From Pseudomonas sp. S37 (GTDB lineage Bacteria; Pseudomonadota; Gammaproteobacteria; Pseudomonadales; Pseudomonadaceae), in the NCBI RefSeq assembly GCF_016658545.1, contig NZ_JACVZC010000016.1, positions 1-64,000 on the forward strand: a stretch of DNA of 64,000 nt, read 5' to 3'. Made by a program: the position numbers and the translations under genes. The notes under the pieces are model-generated. The model was given only the letters and a program-made list of their open reading frames with translations. It searched no databases and had not been told where the DNA came from. Below are positions 55,401 to 64,000 of the stretch, piece after piece (position 1 is the first letter of the stretch; each line of letters begins with the position of its first letter).

Positions 55401-56461
55401 AGCGCCTGCTGATGCTGTCGGCCGGCCTGCTGCTGGCTGCCTGCGGCAGCGAGGAGCAAGCACCAGAGCCGATCCGGCCGGTGCTGTCGGTGACGGTAGA
55501 ACCCCAGGTGCAGTCGCAGCTGGGCCGTTTTGCCGGCAATATCGAGGCGCGCTTTGAAAGCACCTTGGGCTTCCGGGTTGCCGGGCGCATTGCCCGGCGT
55601 TGGCTGGATGTGGGCGCCCAGGTCAAGCCGGGCGACACGCTGGCCACGCTGGACCCCACCGACCAGCAGAACCAGCTGCGTGCTGCCGAAGGCGACCTGG
55701 CAAAGGTGCAAGCGCAATGGATCAACGCCCAGGCCGATGCCCGCCGCCAGCAGCAACTGTATGACCGGGGCGTAGGTGCCCAAGCGCAGCTGGACATCGC
55801 CCAGACCAACCTGAAAACCACCAGCGCCGCGCTGGAACAGGCCCGCTCGGCACTCAGCCAGGCGCGCGACCAGCTCGACTACAGCACCCTGCGCACCGAC
55901 CACGCGGCGGTGATCACCGCCTGGCAGGCCGAAGCCGGGCAAACCGTGACTGCCGGGCAGGCCGTGGTGACCCTGGCGCGGCCCGATGTGAAGGAGGCGG
56001 TGATCGACCTGCCGATCGGCCTGGCCGAGCAACTGAACAAGGACCTGACCTTCACCGTCGCCTCGCAGCTCGACCCCACCATCAATACCACCGCCACCCT
56101 GCGCGAACTGGAGCCGCAGGCCGACCCCACCACCCGTACCCGCCGTGCCCGCCTGACCCTGGCAAGCACCCCGGCAGCGTTCCACCTGGGCACCGCGATC
56201 AGTGTGACCCTGACTTCGCAAGTGTCCCCACGCAGCGAGCTGCCCTTGAGTGCCTTGCTGGAGCGTGACGGCAAAACCCAGGTGTGGGTGATCGATACCG
56301 GGCAGAAAACGGTCGATACTCGTGACGTTACCCTGTTCGACCGCACGCCCGACAGTATCGTCCTGGCCGCCGGTGTGCAGCCCGGTGAGCGCGTGGTGAC
56401 TGCGGGCGTTAACAGCCTCAAGCCTGGCCAGAAGGTCACCTTCGACGAGGATGCGCAATGA
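55397..56461 (+). CDS. RND efflux membrane fusion lipoprotein, TriB-like
   Basis: The 354-residue adaptor also has a lipoprotein signal, with lipobox LAAC (C16). Domains are lipoyl (LGFRVAGRIARRWLDVGAQV), coiled-coil hairpin (about 90-150) and barrel (RARLTLASTPAAFHLGTAIS). It overlaps the upstream adaptor by 4 bases and the pump by 4 bases (ATGA), so all three are translationally coupled. It is clearly divergent from the first adaptor, arguing for distinct roles. Confidence 0.9.
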   Translation: MKRLLMLSAGLLLAACGSEEQAPEPIRPVLSVTVEPQVQSQLGRFAGNIEARFESTLGFRVAGRIARRWLDVGAQVKPGDTLATLDPTDQQNQLRAAEGDLAKVQAQWINAQADARRQQQLYDRGVGAQAQLDIAQTNLKTTSAALEQARSALSQARDQLDYSTLRTDHAAVITAWQAEAGQTVTAGQAVVTLARPDVKEAVIDLPIGLAEQLNKDLTFTVASQLDPTINTTATLRELEPQADPTTRTRRARLTLASTPAAFHLGTAISVTLTSQVSPRSELPLSALLERDGKTQVWVIDTGQKTVDTRDVTLFDRTPDSIVLAAGVQPGERVVTAGVNSLKPGQKVTFDEDAQ

Positions 56462-59400
56462 AAGGCGGCTTCAACCTGTCCGACTGGGCACTCAAGCATC
56501 AATCGTTCGTCTGGTACCTGATGTTCGTCGGCCTGCTGATGGGGATTTTTTCCTATTTCAACCTGGGCCGTGAAGAAGACCCGTCGTTCACCATCAAGAC
56601 CATGGTCATCCAGACCCGCTGGCCCGGTGCGACCCAGGACGAAACCCTGTACCAGGTCACCGACCGTATCGAGAAAAAGCTCGAGGAACTCGACTCGCTC
56701 GATTACACCAAGAGCTACACCCGCCCGGGCGAGTCCACGGTGTACGTGTACCTGCGTGACACCACCAAGGCCAAGGACATCCCGGAAATCTGGTACCAGG
56801 TGCGCAAGAAGATCCAGGACATCCGTGGCCAGTTCCCCGCCGGGATCCAGGGGCCCGGGTTCAACGACGAATTCGGCGACGTGTTCGGCTCGATCTACGC
56901 CTTTACTGCCGACGGCCTGACCCTGCGCCAGTTGCGTGACTACGTAGAGCAGGCGCGGGCCGAAGTGCGTGATGTGCCCAACATCGGCAAGATCGAGTTC
57001 ATCGGCACCCAGGACGAAGTGCTGTACCTGAACTTCTCCACCCGCAAGCTGGCCGCCCTGGGCATCGACCAGCGCCAGGTCATGCAGGCCCTGCAAGCGC
57101 AGAACGCGGTCACCCCGGCCGGGGTGATCGAGGCCGGGCCAGAGCGCATTTCGGTGCGTACCTCCGGGCAGTTCGCCTCGGAAAAGGACCTGCAAACCGT
57201 CAACCTGAAGATCAACGACCGTTTCTTCCGCCTGGCCGACATCGCTGACATCGAGCGCGGCTATGTCGACCCGCCGTCACCGATGTTCCGCTACAACGGC
57301 CAGACCGCCATCGGCCTGGCCATTGGCATGAAGGCGGGCGGCAACATGCAGGTATTTGGTGCCGCGCTGAAAAAACGCATGGACCAGGTGATCCAGGATC
57401 TGCCGATTGGCGTTGGCGTGCACACCGTGTCGGACCAGGCGGTGGTGGTCAAGCAGGCGGTTGGCGGCTTCACCAGTGCGCTGTTTGAAGCGGTGGTGAT
57501 CGTGCTGGCGGTAAGCTTCGTCAGCCTTGGCATGCGTGCCGGGCTGGTGGTGGCCTGTTCGATTCCGTTGGTGCTGGCCATGGTGTTCGTGTTCATGGAG
57601 TACAGCGGCATCACCATGCAGCGCATTTCGCTGGGCGCGCTGATCATTGCCCTGGGCTTGCTGGTGGACGATGCGATGATCACCGTGGAGGTGATGGTCA
57701 CGCGGCTGGAGATGGGCGAGAGCAAGGAGCAGGCGGCAACCTTTGCCTATACCTCCACGGCGTTCCCGATGCTCACCGGTACCCTGGTGACGGTGGCCGG
57801 GTTTGTGCCCATCGGCCTGAACGCCAGCTCCGCCGGCGAGTACACCTACACCTTGTTCGCGGTCATTGCCGTGGCCTTGCTGGTGTCGTGGATCGTTGCC
57901 GTGTTCTTCGCCCCGGTGCTGGGGGTGCACATTCTCAGCAGCAGCAAGCTCAAGGCCCACGAAGCCGAGCCCGGGCGGGTCGGCCGGGCGTTCGAAGGCG
58001 GGCTGCTGTGGTGCATGCGCCATCGCTGGCTGACCATCATCGGTACCATCCTGCTGTTTGCCCTGTCGCTGTTCAGCATGCGCTTCGTGCAGAACCAGTT
58101 CTTCCCCTCGTCGGACCGCCCGGAGATCCTGGTCGACCTCAACCTGCCGCAAAACGCCTCGATCGAGGAGACGCGCAAGGTGGTCGACCGCTTCGAGGCG
58201 CGCATCAAGGACGACCCTGACCTGGTGCACTGGAGCACCTACATTGGCCAGGGTGCCATTCGCTTCTACCTGCCGCTCGACCAGCAGTTGCAGAACCCGT
58301 ATTACGCCCAGCTGGTGATTGTCAGCAAGGGTTTCGAGGAACGCCAGGGCATGATCGAGCGCTTGCAGAAGATCCTGCATGAAGAGTTCGTCGGCATCGG
58401 CACCAACGTGCAATCGCTGGAAATGGGCCCGCCGGTGGGGCGGCCAATCCAGTACCGGGTCAGTGGCGCCAGTATCGACGAGGTGCGCAAGCACGCCATC
58501 GACCTGGCCACCTTGCTCAACCAGAACGAGCACATCGGCGAGATGATCTACGACTGGAACGAGCCCGGTAAGGTGCTGCGCGTGGAAATCGCTCAGGACA
58601 AGGCGCGCCAGCTGGGTTTGTCGTCGGAAGACGTGGCCAATGTGATGAACAGCATCGTCAGTGGCGTGCAGATCACCCAGGTCAACGACAACATCTACCT
58701 GGTCAACGTGGTCGCCCGCGCCGAAGACAGTGAGCGCGGCTCGCCCGATACCCTGCAGAACCTGCAGATCCTCACCCCCAACGGTACTTCGATCCCGCTG
58801 CTGTCATTCGCCACCGTGCGCTACGAGCTGGAGCAGCCGCTGGTATGGCGCCGCGACCGCAAGCCGACCATCACCATCAAGGCCTCGGTCAACGGCGAAA
58901 TCCAGCCCACCGACCTGGTGGCCGAACTGAAGCCGAAAATCGACGAGTTTGCCAGCAAGCTGCCGGTCGGCTACGAAGTGGCCACGGGCGGTACGGTGGA
59001 AGAAAGCGGCAAGGCCCAGGGGCCGATTGCCAAGGTCATCCCGCTGATGCTGTTCCTCATGGCGACCTTCCTGATGATCCAGTTGCACAGCGTGCAGAAG
59101 CTGTTTCTGGTGGTCAGCGTGGCGCCGCTGGGGCTGATTGGCGTGGTGCTGGCGCTGGTGCCGACGGGCACGCCGATGGGCTTTGTGGCGATCCTCGGCA
59201 TCCTGGCGCTGGCGGGCATCATCATTCGTAACTCGGTGATCCTGGTAACCCAGATCGACGAGTTCGAAGCGCAGGGCTATGCCCCTTGGGACGCGGTGAT
59301 GGAAGCGACCAACCACCGCCGCCGGCCGATCCTGCTGACGGCGGCCGCAGCGAGCCTGGGCATGATCCCGATTGCCCGCGAGGTGTTCTGGGGGCCGATG

Positions 59401-59511
59401 GCCTACGCCATGATTGGCGGCATCATCAGCGCAACGCTGCTGACGCTGTTGTTCCTGCCGGCGTTGTATGTGGCCTGGTACAAGATCCGCGAGCCTGAAA
59501 AACACAACTGA
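56458..59511 (+). CDS. RND multidrug efflux pump, TriC-like
   Basis: The 1017-residue inner-membrane transporter has twelve predicted helices and two large periplasmic loops. The proton-relay aspartates are in LGLLVDDAMITVEVMV (helix 4). The helix-10 region reads GIIIRNSVILV, where AcrB has GLSAKNAILIV, so an Arg replaces the relay Lys. Opening NLGREEDPSFTIKTMVIQT matches the TriC/MexK-type subgroup rather than AcrB. No outer-membrane channel gene follows, so an OpmH/TolC-like protein must be supplied in trans. Confidence 0.92.
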   Translation: MKGGFNLSDWALKHQSFVWYLMFVGLLMGIFSYFNLGREEDPSFTIKTMVIQTRWPGATQDETLYQVTDRIEKKLEELDSLDYTKSYTRPGESTVYVYLRDTTKAKDIPEIWYQVRKKIQDIRGQFPAGIQGPGFNDEFGDVFGSIYAFTADGLTLRQLRDYVEQARAEVRDVPNIGKIEFIGTQDEVLYLNFSTRKLAALGIDQRQVMQALQAQNAVTPAGVIEAGPERISVRTSGQFASEKDLQTVNLKINDRFFRLADIADIERGYVDPPSPMFRYNGQTAIGLAIGMKAGGNMQVFGAALKKRMDQVIQDLPIGVGVHTVSDQAVVVKQAVGGFTSALFEAVVIVLAVSFVSLGMRAGLVVACSIPLVLAMVFVFMEYSGITMQRISLGALIIALGLLVDDAMITVEVMVTRLEMGESKEQAATFAYTSTAFPMLTGTLVTVAGFVPIGLNASSAGEYTYTLFAVIAVALLVSWIVAVFFAPVLGVHILSSSKLKAHEAEPGRVGRAFEGGLLWCMRHRWLTIIGTILLFALSLFSMRFVQNQFFPSSDRPEILVDLNLPQNASIEETRKVVDRFEARIKDDPDLVHWSTYIGQGAIRFYLPLDQQLQNPYYAQLVIVSKGFEERQGMIERLQKILHEEFVGIGTNVQSLEMGPPVGRPIQYRVSGASIDEVRKHAIDLATLLNQNEHIGEMIYDWNEPGKVLRVEIAQDKARQLGLSSEDVANVMNSIVSGVQITQVNDNIYLVNVVARAEDSERGSPDTLQNLQILTPNGTSIPLLSFATVRYELEQPLVWRRDRKPTITIKASVNGEIQPTDLVAELKPKIDEFASKLPVGYEVATGGTVEESGKAQGPIAKVIPLMLFLMATFLMIQLHSVQKLFLVVSVAPLGLIGVVLALVPTGTPMGFVAILGILALAGIIIRNSVILVTQIDEFEAQGYAPWDAVMEATNHRRRPILLTAAAASLGMIPIAREVFWGPMAYAMIGGIISATLLTLLFLPALYVAWYKIREPEKHN

Positions 59512-59523
59512 AGCCTTGTACGG

Positions 59524-59603
59524 ACCCTGTGGGAGCGGGTTCACCCGCGAATACGATGGTGGAGCTACCGTCGTATTCGCGGGTGAACCCGCTCCCACAG
59601 GGT
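59524..59603. repeat. Perfect 33-base inverted repeat (REP pair) after the RND operon
   Basis: Arms 59524-59556 and 59571-59603 are exact reverse complements over 33 bases (accctgtgggagcgggttca onward to ccgcgaatacga), with a 14-base loop. It begins 13 bases after the pump stop and can form a strong 3'-end hairpin. Confidence 0.92.
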
Positions 59604-59648
59604 CTTGCATTCCCGTCAAGATGCTCTTTGAATTTTGGTTATATAAAC

Positions 59649-59673
59649 ATTCTTAAACAGTATTTTTAAGAAT
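59649..59673. promoter_or_regulatory. AT-rich perfect inverted repeat before oscA, candidate CysB site
   Basis: Arms attcttaaa and tttaagaat (9 bases each, exact) are separated by 7 bases, in an AT-rich block (ttttggttatataaacattc and on) that contrasts with GC-rich surroundings. It lies 88 bases before the oscA ATG. CysB-activated promoters of sulfur genes carry AT-rich sites of this kind; direct binding is inferred. Confidence 0.5.
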
Positions 59674-59760
59674 AACCCCGCCTCACTACTATTGCCCTCA
59701 AGCCAGGCAATAAATCCCCTTCAAACCCCTGCCCGGCATCTCACTCCAAGGAGAACGAGC

Positions 59761-59943
59761 ATGAGTGCATCTCTGCGTAGCATCGACGGTCAGGACGAAG
59801 CCACCATTCTGCGGGAAATCCAGAGCGCCCTGCGCGACCTGCGTTTCGGTGCGGTGGAGATCACTGTGCACAACGCTCAGGTCGTACAGATCGAGCGCAA
59901 GGAGAAGTTCCGCCTGCAACAGCCCGGCAACAAGGCCGGCTGA
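59761..59943 (+). CDS. oscA: OscA, small YezD-family protein for organosulfur use
   Basis: The 60-residue protein (DUF2292/YezD type: [36 protein letters not shown]) matches OscA, a small protein required for efficient use of organosulfur compounds in P. corrugata and linked to chromate resistance. ATG at 59761 has AAGGAGA upstream. It is the first gene of the sulfur operon, 50 bases before the sulfate-binding protein gene. Biochemical role unknown. Confidence 0.9.
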   Translation: MSASLRSIDGQDEATILREIQSALRDLRFGAVEITVHNAQVVQIERKEKFRLQQPGNKAG

Positions 59944-59993
59944 TTTGCGCCACAACATTCAAAACTAGAAAAATGCCAATCGGGAGCTTCACC

Positions 59994-61001
59994 ATGTCCA
60001 TCCGCCGTTATGCGCTTGCCGCCCTGGCCAGTGCTGTTTTTGCCGGTTCCGCCATCGCCAAGGACTACGAACTGCTGAACGTGTCCTACGACCCGACCCG
60101 CGAGCTGTACCAGCAGTACAACGCCGAGTTCATCAAGCACTGGCAGCAGGCCCACCCGGGCGACAAGGTGAAGATCCAGCAATCCCACGGCGGCTCGGGC
60201 AAGCAGGGCCGTGCGGTGATCGACGGCCTGCGCGCCGACGTGGTGACCCTGGCCCTGGCCGGCGACATCGACGAAATCGCCAAGCTCGGCAAGACCCTGC
60301 CGGACAACTGGCAGACCCGCCTGCCGGACGCCAGCACGCCGTACACCTCCACCATCGTGTTCCTGGTGCGCAAGGGCAACCCGAAAGGCATCAAGGACTG
60401 GGGCGACCTGATCAAGAAGGACGTCTCGGTGATCACCCCCAACCCGAAAACCTCCGGCGGTGCCCGCTGGAACTTCCTGGCCGCCTGGGCCTACGGCCTG
60501 AAGACCGGCGGTAGCGAAGACAAGGCAAAGGAATACGTGCAGGAGCTGTTCAAGCACGTACCGGTGCTGGATACCGGCGCCCGTGGCTCGACCATCACCT
60601 TCGTCAACAACGGCCAGGGCGACGTGCTGCTGGCCTGGGAAAACGAAGCCTTCCTGGCGCTGAAGGAAGACGGTGGCGCCGACAAGTTCGACATCGTCGT
60701 GCCGTCGCTGTCGATCCTGGCTGAGCCGCCAGTGGCGGTGGTGGACAAGAACGCCGAGAAGAAAGGCAATACCGAGATTGCCACCGAATACCTCAAGCAC
60801 CTGTACAGCCCGGCCGGGCAGAAAATTGCCGCCGAGAACTTCTACCGCCCACGTGATGAAAAGGTCGCTGCCGAGTTCGGCAAGCAGTTCCCTAAACTGG
60901 ACCTGGTGACCATCGACAAGGACTTTGGTGGCTGGAAGACTGCACAACCGAAATTCTTCAATGATGGCGGTGTGTTCGACCAGATCTATCAGGCACAGTA
61001 A
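59994..61001 (+). CDS. sbp: Sulfate/thiosulfate ABC transporter periplasmic binding protein
   Basis: The 335-residue protein has a signal peptide ([22 protein letters not shown]) and the Sbp/CysP fold: [17 protein letters not shown] at the mature start, [17 protein letters not shown] and [17 protein letters not shown] for anion binding by backbone amides and serines. Sbp fits better than CysP. ATG at 59994 has GGGAG upstream; the earlier in-frame ATG at 59973 would lengthen the signal. A REP pair separates it from cysT. Confidence 0.94.
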   Translation: MSIRRYALAALASAVFAGSAIAKDYELLNVSYDPTRELYQQYNAEFIKHWQQAHPGDKVKIQQSHGGSGKQGRAVIDGLRADVVTLALAGDIDEIAKLGKTLPDNWQTRLPDASTPYTSTIVFLVRKGNPKGIKDWGDLIKKDVSVITPNPKTSGGARWNFLAAWAYGLKTGGSEDKAKEYVQELFKHVPVLDTGARGSTITFVNNGQGDVLLAWENEAFLALKEDGGADKFDIVVPSLSILAEPPVAVVDKNAEKKGNTEIATEYLKHLYSPAGQKIAAENFYRPRDEKVAAEFGKQFPKLDLVTIDKDFGGWKTAQPKFFNDGGVFDQIYQAQ

Positions 61002-61016
61002 GGGCCACGGAAAAGC

Positions 61017-61136
61017 GGGGCCGCTCTGCGGCCCATCGCGACACAAGGCCGCTCCCACAAGGAACCGCAACCCTCTGGGGAATCGCGATCCCCTGTGGGA
61101 GCGGCCTTGCGTCGCGATGGGCTGCAAAGCAGCCCC
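61017..61136. repeat. REP inverted pair between sbp and cysT
   Basis: Units of the gcgacacaagg family at about 61017-61059 and 61091-61136, in opposite orientation, with outer hairpins ggggccgctctgcggccc and gggctgcaaagcagcccc. Placed within the sulfate transporter operon, it may leave sbp mRNA more abundant than the permease genes. Confidence 0.88.
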
Positions 61137-61201
61137 AGAGATTCAGAAGCCTGCACCGGCCCCGGATCGATACTGGGCCATGTGCATTCAAAGGGATACT
61201 T

Positions 61202-62020
61202 ATGTCACGTCGTATTTCCCCCGTCATACCCGGCTTCGGGCTGACGCTGGGCTACACCTTGGTGTACCTCAGCCTGATCGTGCTGATACCGCTGGCGGCC
61301 ATGTTCATCCATGCCTCGCAGCTGACCTTCGAGCAGTTCTGGAACATCATCAGCGCGCCGCGGGTGATCGCCGCGCTCAAGCTGAGTTTCGGCACCGCCC
61401 TGTTCGCCGCCATCATCAACGGTGTGATCGGCACCCTGCTGGCCTGGGTGCTGGTGCGCTACACCTTCCCCGGGCGCAAGGTCATCGACGCGATGATCGA
61501 CCTGCCGTTCGCCCTGCCCACCGCCGTTGCCGGTATCGCCCTGACCGCCCTGTACGCCCCCCAGGGCTGGGTCGGCCAGTTCGCTACCGACCTGGGCTTC
61601 AAAATCGCCTATACCCCGCTGGGCATCACCCTGGCGCTGACCTTTGTCACCTTGCCGTTCGTGGTGCGCACGGTGCAGCCGGTGCTGGCCGATATCCCGC
61701 GTGAAGTGGAAGAGGCCGCCGCCTGCCTGGGCGCGAAACCTCTGCAGGTGTTCCGCCATATCCTGGCACCGGCCCTGCTGCCAGCCTGGCTCACCGGCTT
61801 TGCCCTGGCCTTCGCCCGTGGCGTCGGCGAGTATGGGTCGGTGATCTTCATTGCCGGCAACATGCCGATGAAGACCGAGATCCTGCCGCTGCTGATCATG
61901 GTCAAGCTCGACCAGTACGACTACACCGGCGCGACCGCCATCGGCGTGCTGATGCTGGTGGTTTCCTTCATCCTGCTGCTGCTGATCAACCTGCTGCAGC
62001 GCCGCATCGAAACCCCTTGA
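61202..62020 (+). CDS. cysT: Sulfate ABC transporter permease CysT (CysU)
   Basis: The 272-residue permease has six helices ([21 protein letters not shown] first) and the EAA loop [21 protein letters not shown]. It forms the sulfate channel with CysW. ATG at 61202 has AAGGG upstream. The stop is 11 bases before the cysW ATG. Confidence 0.95.
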   Translation: MSRRISPVIPGFGLTLGYTLVYLSLIVLIPLAAMFIHASQLTFEQFWNIISAPRVIAALKLSFGTALFAAIINGVIGTLLAWVLVRYTFPGRKVIDAMIDLPFALPTAVAGIALTALYAPQGWVGQFATDLGFKIAYTPLGITLALTFVTLPFVVRTVQPVLADIPREVEEAAACLGAKPLQVFRHILAPALLPAWLTGFALAFARGVGEYGSVIFIAGNMPMKTEILPLLIMVKLDQYDYTGATAIGVLMLVVSFILLLLINLLQRRIETP

Positions 62021-62031
62021 AGGAGGCCGGC

Positions 62032-62904
62032 ATGTCCAGTTCATCCCTGAGTACCAGCGCCGCCGCCAATGCTGCCCGCCGTGGCAGCGCGACTTCGCGG
62101 CGCATTCTGATCGGCCTTGGCTGGCTGGTGTTCGCGCTGTTCCTGCTGTTGCCGCTGGTGATCGTGGTGTCGCAGGCACTGAAGAACGGTTTTGGCACCT
62201 TCTTCGAGGCGATCTTCGAGCCTGACGCGTTGTCGGCGCTGAAGCTGACCCTGCTCGCCGTGGTCATTTCGGTGCCACTGAACCTGGTGTTCGGCGTCAG
62301 CGCTGCCTGGTGCGTAAGCAAGTACACCTTCCGTGGCAAGAGCATCCTGGTGACCCTGATCGACCTGCCGTTCTCGGTGTCGCCGGTGATCGCCGGCCTG
62401 GTCTACGTGCTGATGTTCGGCGCCCAGGGCCTGTTCGGGCCGTGGCTGCAGGACCACGACATCCAGATCGTGTTTGCCCTGCCGGGCATCGTTTTGGCAA
62501 CCATCTTCGTCACCGTGCCGTTCGTGGCGCGTGAGCTGATCCCGCTGATGCAGGAGCAGGGCACGCAAGAGGAGGAGGCCGCACGCCTGCTCGGCGCCAA
62601 CGGCTGGCAGATGTTCTGGCACGTGACCCTGCCAAACATCAAATGGGGCCTGATCTACGGCGTGGTGCTGTGTACCGCGCGGGCCATGGGCGAGTTTGGC
62701 GCGGTGTCGGTGGTGTCCGGCCACATTCGCGGCGTGACCAACACCTTGCCGCTGCACGTGGAGATCCTCTACAACGAGTACAACCACGTCGCGGCCTTCA
62801 GCGTGGCCAGCCTGTTGCTGATCCTGGCGCTCTTCATCCTGCTGCTCAAGCAGTGGAGCGAGAACCGTATTAACCGCCTGCGCCACAGCGCCGCGGAGGA
62901 ATGA
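62032..62904 (+). CDS. cysW: Sulfate ABC transporter permease CysW
   Basis: The 290-residue permease begins at ATG 62032, 5 bases after a perfect AAGGAGG; the upstream in-frame TTG is not needed. Helices include [20 protein letters not shown], with the EAA loop [21 protein letters not shown]. Partner of CysT, and followed after 3 bases by cysA. Confidence 0.95.
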   Translation: MSSSSLSTSAAANAARRGSATSRRILIGLGWLVFALFLLLPLVIVVSQALKNGFGTFFEAIFEPDALSALKLTLLAVVISVPLNLVFGVSAAWCVSKYTFRGKSILVTLIDLPFSVSPVIAGLVYVLMFGAQGLFGPWLQDHDIQIVFALPGIVLATIFVTVPFVARELIPLMQEQGTQEEEAARLLGANGWQMFWHVTLPNIKWGLIYGVVLCTARAMGEFGAVSVVSGHIRGVTNTLPLHVEILYNEYNHVAAFSVASLLLILALFILLLKQWSENRINRLRHSAAEE

Positions 62905-62907
62905 TTC

Positions 62908-63897
62908 ATGTCGATCGAAGTTCGTAACGTCAGCAAGCGCTTCAACAGCTTCCAGGCCCTGGACAACATCAACCTGGACATCAACAGCGGCGAGCTGGTG
63001 GCCCTGCTCGGCCCGTCCGGCTGCGGCAAGACCACCCTGCTGCGCATCATCGCCGGCCTGGAAACCCCGGACCAGGGCAACATCGTGTTCCATGGCGAGG
63101 ACGTGTCCGGCCATGACGTGCGCGACCGCAACGTCGGTTTCGTGTTCCAGCACTACGCGTTGTTCCGCCACATGAGCGTGTTCGACAACGTCGCCTTCGG
63201 CCTGCGCATGAAGCCCAAGGGCGAGCGCCCGAGCGAGAGCAGGATTGCCGAAAAGGTGCATGAGCTGCTGAACATGGTGCAACTGGACTGGTTGTCCGAC
63301 CGCTACCCCGAGCAGCTGTCTGGCGGCCAGCGCCAGCGTATCGCCCTGGCCCGTGCATTGGCGGTGGAACCCAAAGTGCTGCTGCTGGACGAGCCGTTCG
63401 GCGCGCTGGACGCCAAGGTGCGTAAAGAGCTGCGCCGCTGGCTGGCGCGGTTGCACGAGGACATCAACCTGACCTCGGTGTTTGTGACCCACGACCAGGA
63501 AGAAGCCATGGAAGTGGCCGACCGCATCGTGGTGATGAACAAGGGCGTGATTGAGCAGATCGGCTCGCCGGGCGAGGTGTACGAGCAGCCGGCCAACGAT
63601 TTCGTCTACCACTTCCTCGGTGACTCCAACCGGCTGGCCTTGAGCGAAGGGCACCACGTGCTGTTCCGCCCGCATGAAGTGTCGCTGTCGCGGCATGAGA
63701 CCGAAGGTCACCATGCGGCGGAAGTGCGCGATATCCGGCCATTGGGTGCCACCACGCGGGTGACTTTGAAGGTGGAAGGGCAGAGCGAGCTGATCGAGGC
63801 CGAGGTGGTCAAGGACCATGACAGCCTGACCGGGTTGGCGCGGGGCGAGACGCTGTTCTTCCGGCCGAAGGTTTGGCAGAAGGTGGCGGATATCTGA
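62908..63897 (+). CDS. cysA: Sulfate ABC transporter ATP-binding protein CysA
   Basis: The 329-residue ATPase has Walker [10 protein letters not shown] (about 35-43), signature [15 protein letters not shown], Walker [14 protein letters not shown], the switch histidine in [11 protein letters not shown], and a C-terminal TOBE-like domain (about 240-329). ATG at 62908 has GAGGA upstream. Last gene of the sulfur operon; a terminator follows. Confidence 0.96.
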   Translation: MSIEVRNVSKRFNSFQALDNINLDINSGELVALLGPSGCGKTTLLRIIAGLETPDQGNIVFHGEDVSGHDVRDRNVGFVFQHYALFRHMSVFDNVAFGLRMKPKGERPSESRIAEKVHELLNMVQLDWLSDRYPEQLSGGQRQRIALARALAVEPKVLLLDEPFGALDAKVRKELRRWLARLHEDINLTSVFVTHDQEEAMEVADRIVVMNKGVIEQIGSPGEVYEQPANDFVYHFLGDSNRLALSEGHHVLFRPHEVSLSRHETEGHHAAEVRDIRPLGATTRVTLKVEGQSELIEAEVVKDHDSLTGLARGETLFFRPKVWQKVADI

Positions 63898-63913
63898 GGC
63901 GCCTTTGCTGATG

Positions 63914-63943
63914 AAAAGCCCGGGGTTGGTCCTGGGCTTTTTT
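63914..63943 (+). terminator. Terminator of the sulfate transport operon
   Basis: The stem aaaagccc...gggctttt (with inner gg-cc pairs and a central loop) ends in a run of T residues, 17 bases after the cysA stop. Confidence 0.85.
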
Positions 63944-63960
63944 ATGCCTGTGAGATTGCC

Positions 63961-64000
63961 GGGGCTGCTTTGCAGCCCATCGCGACACAAGGCCGCTCCT
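63961..64000. repeat. REP unit of the gcgacacaagg family, cut by the window end
   Basis: The unit ggggctgctttgcagcccat followed by cgcgacacaaggccgctcct runs to the last base, so the partner unit, if any, lies outside the window. Confidence 0.85.

Overview
The window is a 64 kb piece of a fluorescent-pseudomonad chromosome, most likely the Pseudomonas putida group. The evidence is high GC coding sequence, many copies of the P. putida type of REP palindrome in intergenic gaps, Pseudomonas-style gene neighbourhoods (ppk/ppx, trxA-rho-ubiD, 6S RNA between zapA and the 5-formyl-THF cyclo-ligase gene, the spu polyamine cluster, oscA-sbp-cysTWA), and protein sequences that read as Pseudomonas orthologues. 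From memory the order follows the ppk-to-cysA region of strain KT2440 in reverse; no search was run. Nearly all of it is conserved core genome. Accessory signs are limited to a lone MazF/PemK-like toxin gene (14.15-14.6 kb), a REP-associated transposase (53.0-53.5 kb), and a structured-RNA-like segment with a short DUF3077-like reading frame (53.7-54.1 kb).

Layout. 0-13.5 kb: an elbB-like amidotransferase-fold gene, a sterol-desaturase-family membrane hydroxylase and a DedA protein that overlap tail to tail, polyphosphate kinase and exopolyphosphatase (also tail to tail, with a likely Pho box before ppx), thioredoxin, transcription terminator Rho, ubiD with a co-transcribed ferredoxin/flavin reductase, a ChaC glutathione-degrading enzyme and a quinone oxidoreductase. 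13.5-20.7 kb: a FliL-like exported protein, the orphan toxin, and an RbbA-type ABC export operon (membrane fusion protein, double-ATPase/permease fusion, permease), then an EVE-domain protein and a small membrane protein. 20.6-27 kb: fau, 6S RNA, zapA and a zapB-like gene on the minus strand, facing a plus-strand operon ygfB-pepP-ubiH-DUF4442-ubiI. 27-35 kb: an iron-type ABC binding protein and fused permease, then the glycine cleavage genes gcvT, gcvH and gcvP. 35-42.5 kb: a DUF2388 exported protein, an orphan GspE-like ATPase, a divergent small-protein/Lrp regulator pair, a CYTH-CHAD triphosphatase, argE and argA.

42.6-52.9 kb is a polyamine uptake and degradation locus: two divergent gamma-glutamylpolyamine synthetase genes, the aminotransferase spuC, two periplasmic binding proteins (spuD, spuE) and the ABC transporter spuF-G-H. 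54.3-59.5 kb is a TriABC-like RND efflux operon with two lipoprotein adaptors and no outer-membrane channel. 59.6-63.9 kb is a sulfur-scavenging operon: oscA, a sulfate-binding protein, cysT, cysW, cysA, preceded by a perfect AT-rich inverted repeat.

Phosphate-polymer biology recurs (ppk, ppx and a CYTH-CHAD enzyme), as do ubiquinone biosynthesis (ubiD, ubiH, ubiI) and amino-acid/polyamine nitrogen metabolism. The most distinctive non-coding feature is the REP population: about twenty sites of at least two sequence families, mostly arranged as inverted pairs, plus a resident RAYT transposase flanked by REPs. I did not find a convincing wholly new biological system; the best candidates for follow-up are the RNA-like element at 53.7-53.9 kb, the orphan toxin, the REP/RAYT locus and several strong intergenic palindromes.
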